A stretch of DNA of 64,000 bases from DATHWB01 sp035544575. GTDB lineage: Bacteria > Actinomycetota > Acidimicrobiia > Spongiisociales > ZC4RG35. Under the pieces are notes generated by a model. The model was not told where the DNA came from, searched no databases, and saw nothing but the letters and a program-made list of their open reading frames with translations. Both the position numbers and the translations under genes were made by a program. Positions 16,241 to 24,532 of the stretch are shown piece by piece (the first letter of the stretch is position 1; each line of letters opens with the position of its first letter). Location of the stretch: contig DATKEC010000115.1 in the NCBI GenBank assembly GCA_035544575.1, positions 1 to 64,000 of the forward strand, written 5' to 3'.

Positions 16241-17592
16241 CCGACCGACTGATCGTGGTCGGCGGGGACGCCGCCGGGATGTCCGCGGCGTCCCAAGCCC
16301 GGCGACGCCGTCCCCCGGACGATCTCGAGATCGTCGCCTACGAGCGATCCTCCTGGGTTTCGTACTCGGCATGTGGCGAGCCGTATCACATCGCCGGGGA
16401 GGTCGACCCGCTGGAGGCGCTCGTCGCTCGCACGCCCGAACAGTTCGAGGAGCGCGGAATCGATGTCCGCATACGCCACGAGGTGATGGCCCTCGACACG
16501 GCCAGCCGGACGGTGACGATCCGGCGGCTGGATGACGACTACCTCTTCGACGATCATTACGACCACGTGCTGATCGCCACCGGCGCCAAGGCCGTCCGGC
16601 CGCCGATCACAGGCCGGGACCTGCCTGGTGTCCACGAACTCCGCACCCTCGATGATGCCGCCGATCTCCGGGCAATCGCCGACCGGGGCCCTGACTCGGT
16701 GGTGATCGTTGGCGGCGGATACATCGGTTTGGAGACGGCCGAGGCATTCGAGGCGCGCGGCTGGAACGTGACCGTGATCTCGGCCCATCCGGGCGTTCTC
16801 GACAACATGCTCGACCGCGATCTCAGCCTGGACGTGGTGGCGGCGATGCGGGAGCGCGGCATCGACGTGATCACCGACACCCGGGTGAACTGCATCGTGG
16901 GGACCGACCGGGTCCGCGCGGTCGAGATCGCCTCGGGGGAGCTCCCAGCAGTCGCGGTCGTTCTCGGACTCGGCAGCACACCCGAGATCGAACTCGCCCG
17001 GGCCGCAGGGATCCCGATCGGCCCAACCGGCGCGATCGTGGTCGACGACACCCAGCGCACCCCGGTCGATGGCGTCTGGGCGGCCGGAGACTGCGCCGAG
17101 GTGAGGCACCGGCTCACCGGGAGGCCGACGAACGTCCACCTCGGCACCGTGGCCAACAAGACCGGACGGGTCGCCGGCATCAACCTGGGCGGCGACGCCG
17201 CCACGTTTCCCGGGACGCTCGGGGCGGCGATCACCCGGGTCTGTGAACTGGAGGTGGCCAGCGTCGGTCTCAGTGAATCCGACGCCGTGGCGGCCGGCTT
17301 CGACGCGGTGGCGGGCACGGCTCGCGGCACGACCATCGCCGGATACATGCCCCAGACGCGGCCGATGACGATCAGGGCGGTTGCCGAGCGCGGCACCCAG
17401 CGGCTGCTCGGCGCGCAGATCGTCGGCGGACCCGGCGCCGGCAAGCGCATCGACGTCTTCGCAACGGCGATCTGGAACGACATGAGGGCCGACGACCTCG
17501 AATGGACCGACCTGTCGTATGCGCCACCCTTCTCGGGAACATGGGATCTCGTCGCGATCGCCGCGCGCGAAGCATCACGCGCCTCGCGCTGA
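16237..17592 (+). CDS. CoA-disulfide reductase / NADH oxidase-like FAD oxidoreductase
   Basis: 451 residues of the two-dinucleotide-binding flavoprotein family. The FAD motif G-G-D-A-A-G-M is at the N-terminus, the NAD motif G-G-G-Y-I-G-L-E-T near 155-165, and W-A-A-G-D-C-A-E closes the FAD site. A single redox cysteine lies in Y-S-A-C-G-E-P-Y (near residue 45), the position used by CoA-disulfide reductases and Nox enzymes. It could reduce CoA disulfide or other small thiols, or oxidise NADH. GTG 16237 overlaps the LapA-like stop, and the gene's 3' end overlaps the following lipoprotein gene by 52 bases. Confidence 0.87.
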   Translation: MTDRLIVVGGDAAGMSAASQARRRRPPDDLEIVAYERSSWVSYSACGEPYHIAGEVDPLEALVARTPEQFEERGIDVRIRHEVMALDTASRTVTIRRLDDDYLFDDHYDHVLIATGAKAVRPPITGRDLPGVHELRTLDDAADLRAIADRGPDSVVIVGGGYIGLETAEAFEARGWNVTVISAHPGVLDNMLDRDLSLDVVAAMRERGIDVITDTRVNCIVGTDRVRAVEIASGELPAVAVVLGLGSTPEIELARAAGIPIGPTGAIVVDDTQRTPVDGVWAAGDCAEVRHRLTGRPTNVHLGTVANKTGRVAGINLGGDAATFPGTLGAAITRVCELEVASVGLSESDAVAAGFDAVAGTARGTTIAGYMPQTRPMTIRAVAERGTQRLLGAQIVGGPGAGKRIDVFATAIWNDMRADDLEWTDLSYAPPFSGTWDLVAIAAREASRASR

Positions 17593-18404
17593 TCGCGGCC
17601 CTGGTGCTGGTGGCGGCGTGCGAGCCGCAGCCGGACGAATCCGCGGCGCTCGCACACGACTGGCCGGCGCGGCCGGCCTCTGCGTCCGAGGCGCAGCTCG
17701 TGACTGTGCTCGACGGCGATTCGCTACGTGTCGCCGTCGGCAGCCACAACGTCGAGATCCGACTCGCCGGGATCAACGCCCCCGAACGCGACGAGTGCCA
17801 CGGCGACGCCGCTCGGCTCGCCCTTCGGGATCTCGCCTCTGAAACGGTTTGGATCGAAGTCATCGACACCGACCAGTTCGGACGCAGCGTGGCCGGCGTG
17901 TGGTCCGAGGCCGGCTTCGTCAACGGGATCGTGGTTGCCCGCGGTGGCGCCATCGCAATGACCGACCACGCGCCATGGGCCGCCCAACTCATCGCTGCGG
18001 AATCCACCGCCCGTCAGCACGGGGTCGGGATGTGGAGCCTCGACGCCTGTGGTGAACCGGTCACGGCCCGAGTCTCACTCGAGATGACATCGCCTGATCC
18101 GCCGGGGCCGGACGACCAGGTGTTGAACGAGGAAATCGTGACCATCGTCAACACCGGGTCGCGAGATCTCGACCTCTCGGGATTCGTCTTGCGTGACGAG
18201 TCCAGTGTCAACCGCCTTCGCTTTCCCGAGGGCACCGTGCTCCCCGCCCGAACCAGCCTCGCGGTTGTCACCGGGTGCAGCCCGGCTGCCGGTTTCGCGT
18301 GGTGTGCCGCTGGCCCCATCTGGAACAACGCGGGCGACTCGGCGATCCTCCTCTCGCCGGCGGGCACTGTGGTTGCCCATGTGCGGTACGCCCCGCCCGG
18401 CTGA
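17541..18404 (+). CDS. Secreted lipoprotein: staphylococcal-nuclease domain plus lamin-tail domain
   Basis: 287 residues from ATG 17541. The signal peptide ends in L-V-A-A-C (Cys27). The SNase fold (about 50-165) keeps the catalytic set: Arg74 and Glu82 in R-L-A-G-I-N-A-P-E, and Arg115 in F-G-R-S-V-A-G-V, so Ca-dependent DNA/RNA cleavage outside the cell is plausible. The second half (about 175-285) has the lamin-tail beta-sandwich pattern (E-I-V-T-I-V-N-T-G, L-S-G-F-V-L-R-D, N-N-A-G-D-S-A-I-L-L). An earlier in-frame ATG at 17502 would bury the signal peptide. The start overlaps the flavoprotein gene by 52 bases. Confidence 0.85.
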   Translation: MGSRRDRRARSITRLALIAALVLVAACEPQPDESAALAHDWPARPASASEAQLVTVLDGDSLRVAVGSHNVEIRLAGINAPERDECHGDAARLALRDLASETVWIEVIDTDQFGRSVAGVWSEAGFVNGIVVARGGAIAMTDHAPWAAQLIAAESTARQHGVGMWSLDACGEPVTARVSLEMTSPDPPGPDDQVLNEEIVTIVNTGSRDLDLSGFVLRDESSVNRLRFPEGTVLPARTSLAVVTGCSPAAGFAWCAAGPIWNNAGDSAILLSPAGTVVAHVRYAPPG

Positions 18405-18439
18405 GACCGATACCATCGGACACGAAGAAGGAGAAGAAC

Positions 18440-18814
18440 ATGGCACTCATGGACACCCTCAAGAGACTGTTCAGCAAGGCGAAGTCCGAGGCAGCCGACC
18501 TGTCCGAGAAGGCCGCCCCGATGGTGGACAAGGCCAAGCATGCGGCAGCCGACCTCTCCGAAAAGGCCGCGCCGATGGTGGAGAAGGCCAAGACGGCCGC
18601 CGGGGAGGCCTTCGAGAAGGCCAAGGACGTGGCGGGCGAGACCTGGGAGAAGGTGGAGGACAAGATCGAAGAAGCCCGCGACAAGAGCGCCGACAAGGCA
18701 GCCTCCGCGGCCGACAGCGTCCAGGACGCGGCCGAAGATGCGACCGAGGCATTACAGGACGCGGTGGCTGACGCCGCCGACGCCGTCGAAGACGCCGCAG
18801 ACAAGGCGGACTGA
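18440..18814 (+). CDS. Ala/Lys/Glu-rich amphipathic-helix repeat protein
   Basis: 124 residues, almost wholly predicted helix, built from heptad- and 11-mer-like A-A-D-L-S-E-K-A-A-P-M-V units. It contains an exact 18-residue tandem duplication and ends in an acidic D-A-A-D-A tail. Composition resembles LEA-like or apolipoprotein-like helices that lie on membranes or protect proteins in stress; no enzymatic motif is present. ATG 18440 has AAGGAG 7 bases upstream. A hairpin terminator follows the stop by 17 bases, so it is probably the last gene of its unit. Confidence 0.8.
   Translation: MALMDTLKRLFSKAKSEAADLSEKAAPMVDKAKHAAADLSEKAAPMVEKAKTAAGEAFEKAKDVAGETWEKVEDKIEEARDKSADKAASAADSVQDAAEDATEALQDAVADAADAVEDAADKAD
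18491..18598 (+). repeat. 54-base tandem duplication
   Basis: Bases 18491-18544 and 18545-18598 are near-identical in-frame copies inside the amphipathic-helix gene, each encoding 18 residues. The differences are mostly in third codon positions, so the duplication is not brand new and has been kept under protein-level selection. Confidence 0.85.
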
Positions 18815-18831
18815 CCGAACGCACGCGCGAG

Positions 18832-18856
18832 GCCCGTCGGGTGCTGCCCGGCGGGC
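18832..18856 (+). terminator. Rho-independent-like terminator
   Basis: A 10-base-pair stem (18832-18841 with 18847-18856, one G-U wobble in the rightward RNA) closes a 5-base loop and is followed by TTCT. It lies 17 bases after the stop of the amphipathic-helix gene and before aspC. The U-tract is short, as is common in high-GC actinobacteria. Confidence 0.65.
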
Positions 18857-18937
18857 TTCTACGCGTACCGGATCGGCGTCGATTTCACCCTCTCGCCCCG
18901 GTCGTATCCTGGGATCACCAGACCAGGGACGACCACG

Positions 18938-20116
18938 ATGACACGAGTGTCCGCCCGCATCGGGGCGATCTCAGAGTCCGCCACCATGGCGATCAGCAAT
19001 CGAGCCAAGGAGATGCGCACCGAGGGTCGCGACGTGATCTCCTTCGGAGCCGGTGAACCCGACTACGAGACACCCGCTCACATCGTCGAGGCCGCGGTGG
19101 CGGCGGCGCGCGACGCAGCCAACCACAAGTACTCGGCCAACGCCGGTCTCGCAGAGCTCCGTGCGGCCATCGCCCAGCGGACCTCCTCCGACAACGCGCT
19201 CAGTGTCTCCCCATCCCAGGTGCTCGTCACCAACGGCGGCAAGCAGGCGGTGTTCCAGTCACTCGCCGCGCTCGTCGATCCGGGCGACGAGATCATCGTT
19301 CCCGCTCCGTACTGGGTCACCTATCCCGAGGCCGTCAAGTTGGCGGGAGGCGTGCCAGTGGTCGTCCCCACCACGGTCGCCGCCGGATTCAAGGTCACCG
19401 TGGACCAGCTCGAATCGGCCTGGACGCCACGGACCAAGGCGCTCATGTTCGTCTCACCGTCCAATCCGACCGGAGCGGTCTATGACCCCGAGGAGACGGC
19501 CGCCATCGGCCGGTGGGCGGCCGAGCGCGGCGTGTGGGTGCTGAGCGACGACATCTACCAGTATCTCGTGTACGGCGACAGCACGTTCACCTCTCTTCCC
19601 GGCGTCACCCCTGAACTCGGTGATCGCTGGGTCATCATCCATGGCGTGTCCAAGACATATGCGATGACCGGATGGCGGGTGGGTTGGATGATCGGTCCGC
19701 CCGATGTGATCGGCGCCGCCGCCGATCACCAGTCCCACGCCACCTCGAACGTGTCGAACGTGAGCCAGCGTGCTGCCCTCGCCGCCCTGACCGGACCGTC
19801 GGAGCCGGCAGAGGCGATGCGCCTCGGGTTCGACCGGCGACGAATCAGGATGCACGCCATGCTCGAGGCGATGCCAGGGGTGTCCTGTGCCGAGCCGCGC
19901 GGCGCCTTCTACTGCTTTCCCTCCTTCGAAGAGACCCTCACCTCCGGGCGTTTCGCGTCCAGCGAGGAGTTGTGTGCCGAGGCGCTCGAGCGCGCCGAGA
20001 TCGCCCTGGTCCCCGGCGAGGCATTCGGTGCTCCCGGCCATGCCCGGCTCTCCTATGCGCTCTCCGACGACGACCTCGTCGAGGGGCTCACCCGCCTCCA
20101 CCGTTTTCTCGACTGA
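18938..20116 (+). CDS. aspC: Aspartate aminotransferase (class I/II, type Ib)
   Basis: 392 residues. It has the Ib-subgroup N-terminus (A-T-M-A-I-S-N-R-A-K-E), the PLP-phosphate and ring contacts (T-N-G-G-K-Q-A, F-V-S-P-S-N-P-T-G), the Schiff-base lysine in S-K-T-Y-A-M-T-G-W-R, and the substrate-binding arginine near R-L-S-Y-A. It transfers the amino group between aspartate and 2-oxoglutarate and may accept prephenate, as many type Ib enzymes do. ATG 18938. It stands after a terminator and a 120-base gap, so it probably has its own promoter; the following alcohol-dehydrogenase-like gene begins 49 bases later. Confidence 0.9.
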   Translation: MTRVSARIGAISESATMAISNRAKEMRTEGRDVISFGAGEPDYETPAHIVEAAVAAARDAANHKYSANAGLAELRAAIAQRTSSDNALSVSPSQVLVTNGGKQAVFQSLAALVDPGDEIIVPAPYWVTYPEAVKLAGGVPVVVPTTVAAGFKVTVDQLESAWTPRTKALMFVSPSNPTGAVYDPEETAAIGRWAAERGVWVLSDDIYQYLVYGDSTFTSLPGVTPELGDRWVIIHGVSKTYAMTGWRVGWMIGPPDVIGAAADHQSHATSNVSNVSQRAALAALTGPSEPAEAMRLGFDRRRIRMHAMLEAMPGVSCAEPRGAFYCFPSFEETLTSGRFASSEELCAEALERAEIALVPGEAFGAPGHARLSYALSDDDLVEGLTRLHRFLD

Positions 20117-20165
20117 GGGTCGACAAAACAAGGGTCGATACTCGGGACCGTCGAGGGGGTCCGCG

Positions 20166-21236
20166 ATGACGGATGTGAAAGCAATGGTTCTCGTCGAACC
20201 ACGACGTCTCACGGCGTCGGCGCTCCCACATCGCACCGTCGAGGAAGGTGGTTGGCTGGCGGTCGAAGCCACGGGCCTGTCGGGATTGGAAGTCCAGGCG
20301 TGGCGCGGTGACAACGGCAACCTCATCTACCCGCTGATTCCCGGGAGCCAGATCGTCGGCCGCATCGCCGCCCGGGGAATCGGCGATCTGCCCGAAGTCG
20401 GTACCCGAGTCCTCGTCGAGCCGTTGATCCGCTGCGGGGAATGCTCGTCCTGCGAAGGCGGGTTGTCGTCCTGTACGTCGCGACGCCCCCTCAACATGTA
20501 CGGCCAACTGCCGTCGACCGAGGGGCCGGGTCTCTGGGGCGGGCTCGCCGAACTCGTGTATCTCGACCCTCGCGCCGTCGTCCACACGATCACCGACGAC
20601 ATCCAGGCCGAAGTGGCGACCTTCGCGCATCCTCTTGCGTCGGGGTACACCTGGGTCCAGGAACTGGCGGCATTGACGGAAGGCGAGTCGGTCTTGATCC
20701 TCGGGCCCGGCCCTCGCGGGCTGTCGTGTCTGATCGCTGCCCAGGCCGCCGGCGCCGGCTGGATCGGGATCAGCGGACTCGACCACGACTCGGACCGGCT
20801 GGATCTGGCGGGCCAACTCGGCGCAAACCTGACGGCCAACATCGATGTGGACGACCTGGGAATGGCAGTCGCAGGCTCGTTGGGGACGCGACCCGATGTC
20901 GTCATCGACGTCACGTCGAACGACCCCGAGGCGATCTTCACGGGATTCGACCTGGTCCGGTCCGGTGGCCGGGTGATCCTGGCATCGACCAAGGGGAACC
21001 GGCCGCTGCAGGCACTCTTCTCCGACATCATCATCGCCAAGGAGCTCGCGATCCGCGGGGCCCTCGGTGCCTCAAGTCGGGCGTACCGATGGGCGTGCCG
21101 CCAGCTCGAATGCGATCCGAGGATCGACGACATGGTCAGCCACCAGTTCCCGCTCGACGAGTCCAACCGCGCCATCCAGGCCACCGCCGGCCTGCTCGGA
21201 CACGACGAGCTCATCTCGGTGGCGGTCACGTTCTGA
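20166..21236 (+). CDS. Medium-chain dehydrogenase/reductase protein lacking the catalytic zinc site
   Basis: 356 residues with the GroES-like N domain and a Rossmann domain (V-L-I-L-G-P-G-P-R-G-L near 175). The structural-zinc cysteines are kept (C90, C93, C96, C103). The catalytic-zinc ligands are not: the usual Cys in G-x-C-G-x-D is Ser39 (G-L-S-G-L-E), and the usual G-H-E is G60-S61-Q62. Thus it has the shape of a zinc alcohol dehydrogenase but not its chemistry. A zinc-independent reductase or another NAD(P)-dependent role is possible. The stop overlaps the probable CTG start of the following transporter. Confidence 0.82.
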   Translation: MTDVKAMVLVEPRRLTASALPHRTVEEGGWLAVEATGLSGLEVQAWRGDNGNLIYPLIPGSQIVGRIAARGIGDLPEVGTRVLVEPLIRCGECSSCEGGLSSCTSRRPLNMYGQLPSTEGPGLWGGLAELVYLDPRAVVHTITDDIQAEVATFAHPLASGYTWVQELAALTEGESVLILGPGPRGLSCLIAAQAAGAGWIGISGLDHDSDRLDLAGQLGANLTANIDVDDLGMAVAGSLGTRPDVVIDVTSNDPEAIFTGFDLVRSGGRVILASTKGNRPLQALFSDIIIAKELAIRGALGASSRAYRWACRQLECDPRIDDMVSHQFPLDESNRAIQATAGLLGHDELISVAVTF

Positions 21237-22453
21237 ACCAGCGGCGGGCGATCGCTGGCTGGGTGATCTATGACCTCGCCAACACGATCTTCGCCCTCGG
21301 TGTGGTGGGCCTGTACCTGCCGGACTGGCTGACGTCGGAGAATCTCGCCGACTCGACGTTGGCGCTCACACAGTCGATCGCGGGAGCATGCGTCATCTTC
21401 CTGGCACCGTGGATCGGGGCTCGCAGCGATCGACTGGGCCGCCGCATGCCCGCCCTCGTGATCACCACGGTCATCGCCGTGGTGGCGACCGCCGGTCTGA
21501 CCTGGGGGCCGCTGCCGGTGACGTTCGCCCTGCTCGGCGTGGCGCTCGTCGCCGTGAACACCGGCTCGGTCGTGTACGACGCGCTCCTCCCGATCGTGGC
21601 AGCGAGCGAACGGCGTGGCCGGATCTCGGGCCTCGGCGTCGGTGTCGGCTACCTCGGATCGTTCGTCGGTGTGGGAATCGGTGCCGTCACCCTCGACATC
21701 CTGGAGGTGGGCTACGGGGTGACGTTCGTCGCACTGGCGGCAGCCTTCGCGGTCTTTGCCATCCCCACCTTCGTCCTGATCCGCGAGCCCGCGCCCGCCG
21801 TCGTTCGACCTCCCCCTCCGCTCCGGTCCGTGGTCACCGGTCTGGCAGCGTCGTGGCGACGGGCCCGAGCGTATCCCAACGTCGTCCGGTTTCTGATCGC
21901 CAGGTTCCTCTATACGGATGCGATCAACACGCTCATCGGCGGCTTCCTCACGATCTTCGCGATCGAAGAACTCGGGCTCGATCGCCAGGGATCACAAGCC
22001 CTGCTCCTCGTGGCGATCACCACCGCCATCGCCGGAGGAATCGGCGGGGGACGTCTCGTCGAGCGACTCGGCCCGGTGCGTGCGCTTCGTTCGGCCCTCG
22101 TCCTGTGGATCGTTGCGATCCTGCTGGGCGTCTTCGCATCCGTGACGTCGCGGCCCGAGTTGGCAGGCTGGATCGGAGCGCTCGGCGGCTTCGCCCTCGG
22201 GGCGACGTGGGCGGCGGACCGGGTCGTGATGCTCGGGGTCTCCCCGCCGGAGCACCTCGGCGAGTTCTACGGCCTCTACGCCACGGTCGGACGTTTCGCC
22301 ACGATCCTGGGTCCGCTCATGTGGGCGCTGATCGTCGACGGCCTCGGCCTCGGACGGAATGTAGCGATGATCTCCCTCGCCGCCTTCGTCGCCGCCGGCT
22401 GGCACCTCACCGGCCGCGTGTCCCTGCTTTTTAGCGGGGCAGCGCGTCATTAA
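21233..22453 (+). CDS. MFS transporter, UMF1 family, probable CTG start
   Basis: About 406 residues, 11-12 transmembrane helices, with the UMF1 signature G-W-V-I-Y-D-L-A-N-T near the N-terminus and E-H-L-G-E-F-Y-G-L-Y near the C-terminus. No ATG, GTG or TTG lies just upstream in frame. CTG 21233 overlaps the preceding TGA as CTGA, and starting there gives N-Q-R-R-A-I-A-G-W, which lines up within one residue of the N-terminus of the paralogue at 14374 (K-N-D-R-R-T-I-F-G-W). GTG 21263 is the only nearby canonical alternative and would remove the lead-in residues. The substrate is unknown. Confidence 0.8.
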   Translation: MNQRRAIAGWVIYDLANTIFALGVVGLYLPDWLTSENLADSTLALTQSIAGACVIFLAPWIGARSDRLGRRMPALVITTVIAVVATAGLTWGPLPVTFALLGVALVAVNTGSVVYDALLPIVAASERRGRISGLGVGVGYLGSFVGVGIGAVTLDILEVGYGVTFVALAAAFAVFAIPTFVLIREPAPAVVRPPPPLRSVVTGLAASWRRARAYPNVVRFLIARFLYTDAINTLIGGFLTIFAIEELGLDRQGSQALLLVAITTAIAGGIGGGRLVERLGPVRALRSALVLWIVAILLGVFASVTSRPELAGWIGALGGFALGATWAADRVVMLGVSPPEHLGEFYGLYATVGRFATILGPLMWALIVDGLGLGRNVAMISLAAFVAAGWHLTGRVSLLFSGAARH

Positions 22454-22461
22454 TGACGCGC
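22442..22461. terminator. 20-base perfect palindrome, probable bidirectional terminator
   Basis: A perfect palindrome GCGCGTCATT/AATGACGCGC lies between two convergent genes. The TAA stop of the transporter is inside it (22451-22453). Flanking bases extend the pairing (GGGCA with CCCTGC nearby). The AT-rich centre and lack of U-tract are unusual for a simple terminator, so a protein-binding site is also possible. Confidence 0.55.
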
Positions 22462-22501
22462 CCTGCATGAGAGAAGCGGCGCCGGAGGCCCGCGAAAGGG
22501 C

Positions 22502-23509
22502 TCAGATGGTCTCTTCGGAGGCTTTGGTGCGGGCGGCCATCAGCATTCGTTCCTCCACCGCATACGGGATCGGCAGGTCCCGAACCTCGGTGTGACGGGC
22601 GACCAGCCGGCGTCCGATCTCGGCGAACCAGGTGTCGTTGTGCACTCGCCACGGCCAGCGGACGAGACCCGAACGCGCCCCCACGATGCCGCCGGCCACC
22701 GATCCCGCCTCGCTCCCCCCGTTCACGGCGGCGGCTTCGATCAGCTTGATCGGGTCGGCGAGCTTGTTCGCGCCGAGGACGATCCCGAGAATGGCACCGG
22801 CCACACCGTCGATTGCCCGATCGGCGCGCACGGCCGCCACGATTTCGTCCGGCTCCCGGTTGACTGCCGGCGCCAAAGATCTGAGCCTCGCCGCGACCGA
22901 CGTCGCGACATTCACGTCACCGAAGCGATACGGCTCGGCTGCGATCACGCTCAGCGCCTGGTCGGCGGTCTCAGCCGCCCCGAGGACGAGGTCGGCACCA
23001 GCCTGCACGAAGCAGGAGCCCGCCACCGCACCTGCCACGGCGGCAGCCGCCACGGCGGTCGCCGCGTCGAGGTGGGTCACGCGGGAGGCGTTGACTGCCG
23101 ACGACACGAGCGCCGCCGGATCCCGTCGGTGGAAGACCCCGATCGGCACACTGCGTGCGGCCGGCTCCGAAGACGCCAGCGACGACACGGTCGGGTTCGC
23201 CCGCAATGCCGACTTCAACCACTCGTTGAAGGCGGCCGAGCATCCGCGGTAGGTGAATCGGCCTTCCTCGCCGCCGGCCAGTTCCAACAGACGTCGGGCA
23301 TAGACATCGCGTTCGACGGTGTCGTGAAGGAGCAGGTGATACGCCAGGACGATGGAAGCCTGGGTGATCGCCGAATACGACGTCGGCTCCGCCCCGCCGG
23401 CCACGTCCCCGGCCGCAGCCGCCAGCAGCGCGCCGGCGCCACCGTCGACGGAGAGGGAGAACAATGGATCGTTGGGATCGGCCGCCACCGGCGACTTCTC
23501 GATCGTCAT
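22502..23509 (-). CDS. ADP-ribosylglycohydrolase-fold protein with degenerate metal site
   Basis: 335 residues, all-helical, with the G-A-L-L-A-A-A-A-G-D-V opening and the late G-G-I-V-G-A-R-S-G-L of the ADP-ribosylglycohydrolase (DraG/ARH) family. The two metal-binding aspartate clusters are replaced: the T-D-D-T-Q motif reads S46-A-I-T-Q50, and the C-terminal D-A-D-T reads S266-E-A-G269. Without these, magnesium-dependent removal of ADP-ribose is unlikely, so it may bind ADP-ribosyl groups or do something else. ATG 23509 begins the fold; an upstream extension in frame reads across the divergent promoter. It converges on the UMF1 gene. Confidence 0.75.
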   Translation of the reverse strand: MTIEKSPVAADPNDPLFSLSVDGGAGALLAAAAGDVAGGAEPTSYSAITQASIVLAYHLLLHDTVERDVYARRLLELAGGEEGRFTYRGCSAAFNEWLKSALRANPTVSSLASSEPAARSVPIGVFHRRDPAALVSSAVNASRVTHLDAATAVAAAAVAGAVAGSCFVQAGADLVLGAAETADQALSVIAAEPYRFGDVNVATSVAARLRSLAPAVNREPDEIVAAVRADRAIDGVAGAILGIVLGANKLADPIKLIEAAAVNGGSEAGSVAGGIVGARSGLVRWPWRVHNDTWFAEIGRRLVARHTEVRDLPIPYAVEERMLMAARTKASEETI

Positions 23510-23590
23510 GTGCAGACAACGTAGTGCCGACGCGACCGGATCAGCAGTCTTCTGACCGACACCAGCCGGACCGTTACTGTTCGGCGCCAC

Positions 23591-24517
23591 GTGACATCGG
23601 TCCTGCTCATCGCCAACCCGGCTGCCTCCCAGTTCACCGGCGGACTCCACCGAACGGCGATGCGAGTTCTGGGTCGCGCCCACGATGTGCGAGCGATCTG
23701 GCCCCAGAGTGCCGAACACGCTCGGATCGCGGCCCGAGACGCCGTGCGTTCCGGTACGGAACTGGTCATCGCGATGGGCGGGGACGGAATCGTCCACCAC
23801 GTCGCACAAGGCCTGGTCGACACCGACGGGATCCTCGGGATCATCCCCTCGGGGACCACGAATGTCGTCGCCCGGCTGATGGGCATCCCGTCGAAACCGA
23901 AGGACGCCACCAACCTGCTGGCCGAGGATCATGACACCATCGCCGCTCCCACCGTCGCGGTTTCGGCGACGGGACCCGACGGGGCGTGGTCGGCTCGGGC
24001 GATCTTCTCACTCGGAGTCGGCCCGGACGCACAGATCGTGGCGGTTGCCGAGACCGAGCCGTACCGCAAGTATCGCTTCGGTTCCATCCATTACGCACGC
24101 ACCGCGCTGGGTGTCGTCTGGCGCGATCTCCGCAAGCGAAAACCCGACCTGACGATCTCGACGCCGGCCGAGCGTCTGGGTATCGGAGCGATGGTCCAGT
24201 TCCACCAGGCATACACATACTTCGGTCGCATCCCGCTGCGACTCGATGCCATGGAGCCCGATCCGATGTCGGTGCTCACCATCGAAAAACTCCCCATCCG
24301 GCGGGCCGGCGCCATCGTCCGCAAAGCGGCCACGGGATCACTCGAAGACGTCAGAGGATTGACGGTCGACCGCCGGGTCAGCGAGTTGATCGTCACCGCA
24401 GGCTCTCCAACCGACGTCCAGATGGACGGCGAGCACTACGGCCTCGTGTCGACGCTGACGGCTCGCGCCGTTCCCGCCAGTCTCCGTCTGGCCGTTCCTC
24501 CAGCTTCCGACGACTGA
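23591..24517 (+). CDS. Diacylglycerol/lipid kinase family protein
   Basis: 308 residues. The N-terminal L-I-A-N-P-A-A-S opening and the nucleotide-binding G-G-D-G-I-V-H-H loop (the canonical motif is GGDGT) define the DAGK catalytic family; P-S-G-T-T-N-V-V-A-R-L follows as expected. Members phosphorylate diacylglycerol, sphingoid bases or related lipids using ATP at the membrane; in actinobacteria some act in phosphatidylinositol mannoside biology. GTG 23591. It is divergent from the ADP-ribosylglycohydrolase-like gene and convergent with the MscS gene. Confidence 0.87.
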   Translation: MTSVLLIANPAASQFTGGLHRTAMRVLGRAHDVRAIWPQSAEHARIAARDAVRSGTELVIAMGGDGIVHHVAQGLVDTDGILGIIPSGTTNVVARLMGIPSKPKDATNLLAEDHDTIAAPTVAVSATGPDGAWSARAIFSLGVGPDAQIVAVAETEPYRKYRFGSIHYARTALGVVWRDLRKRKPDLTISTPAERLGIGAMVQFHQAYTYFGRIPLRLDAMEPDPMSVLTIEKLPIRRAGAIVRKAATGSLEDVRGLTVDRRVSELIVTAGSPTDVQMDGEHYGLVSTLTARAVPASLRLAVPPASDD

Positions 24518-24532
24518 TGGCCGCCAGCCCGG

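Noticed and set aside
14272..17139. A 955-codon open frame on the minus strand
   Set aside because: It lies antisense to three well-supported genes and has a low-complexity Arg/Gly/Asp/His composition typical of shadow frames in high-GC DNA.
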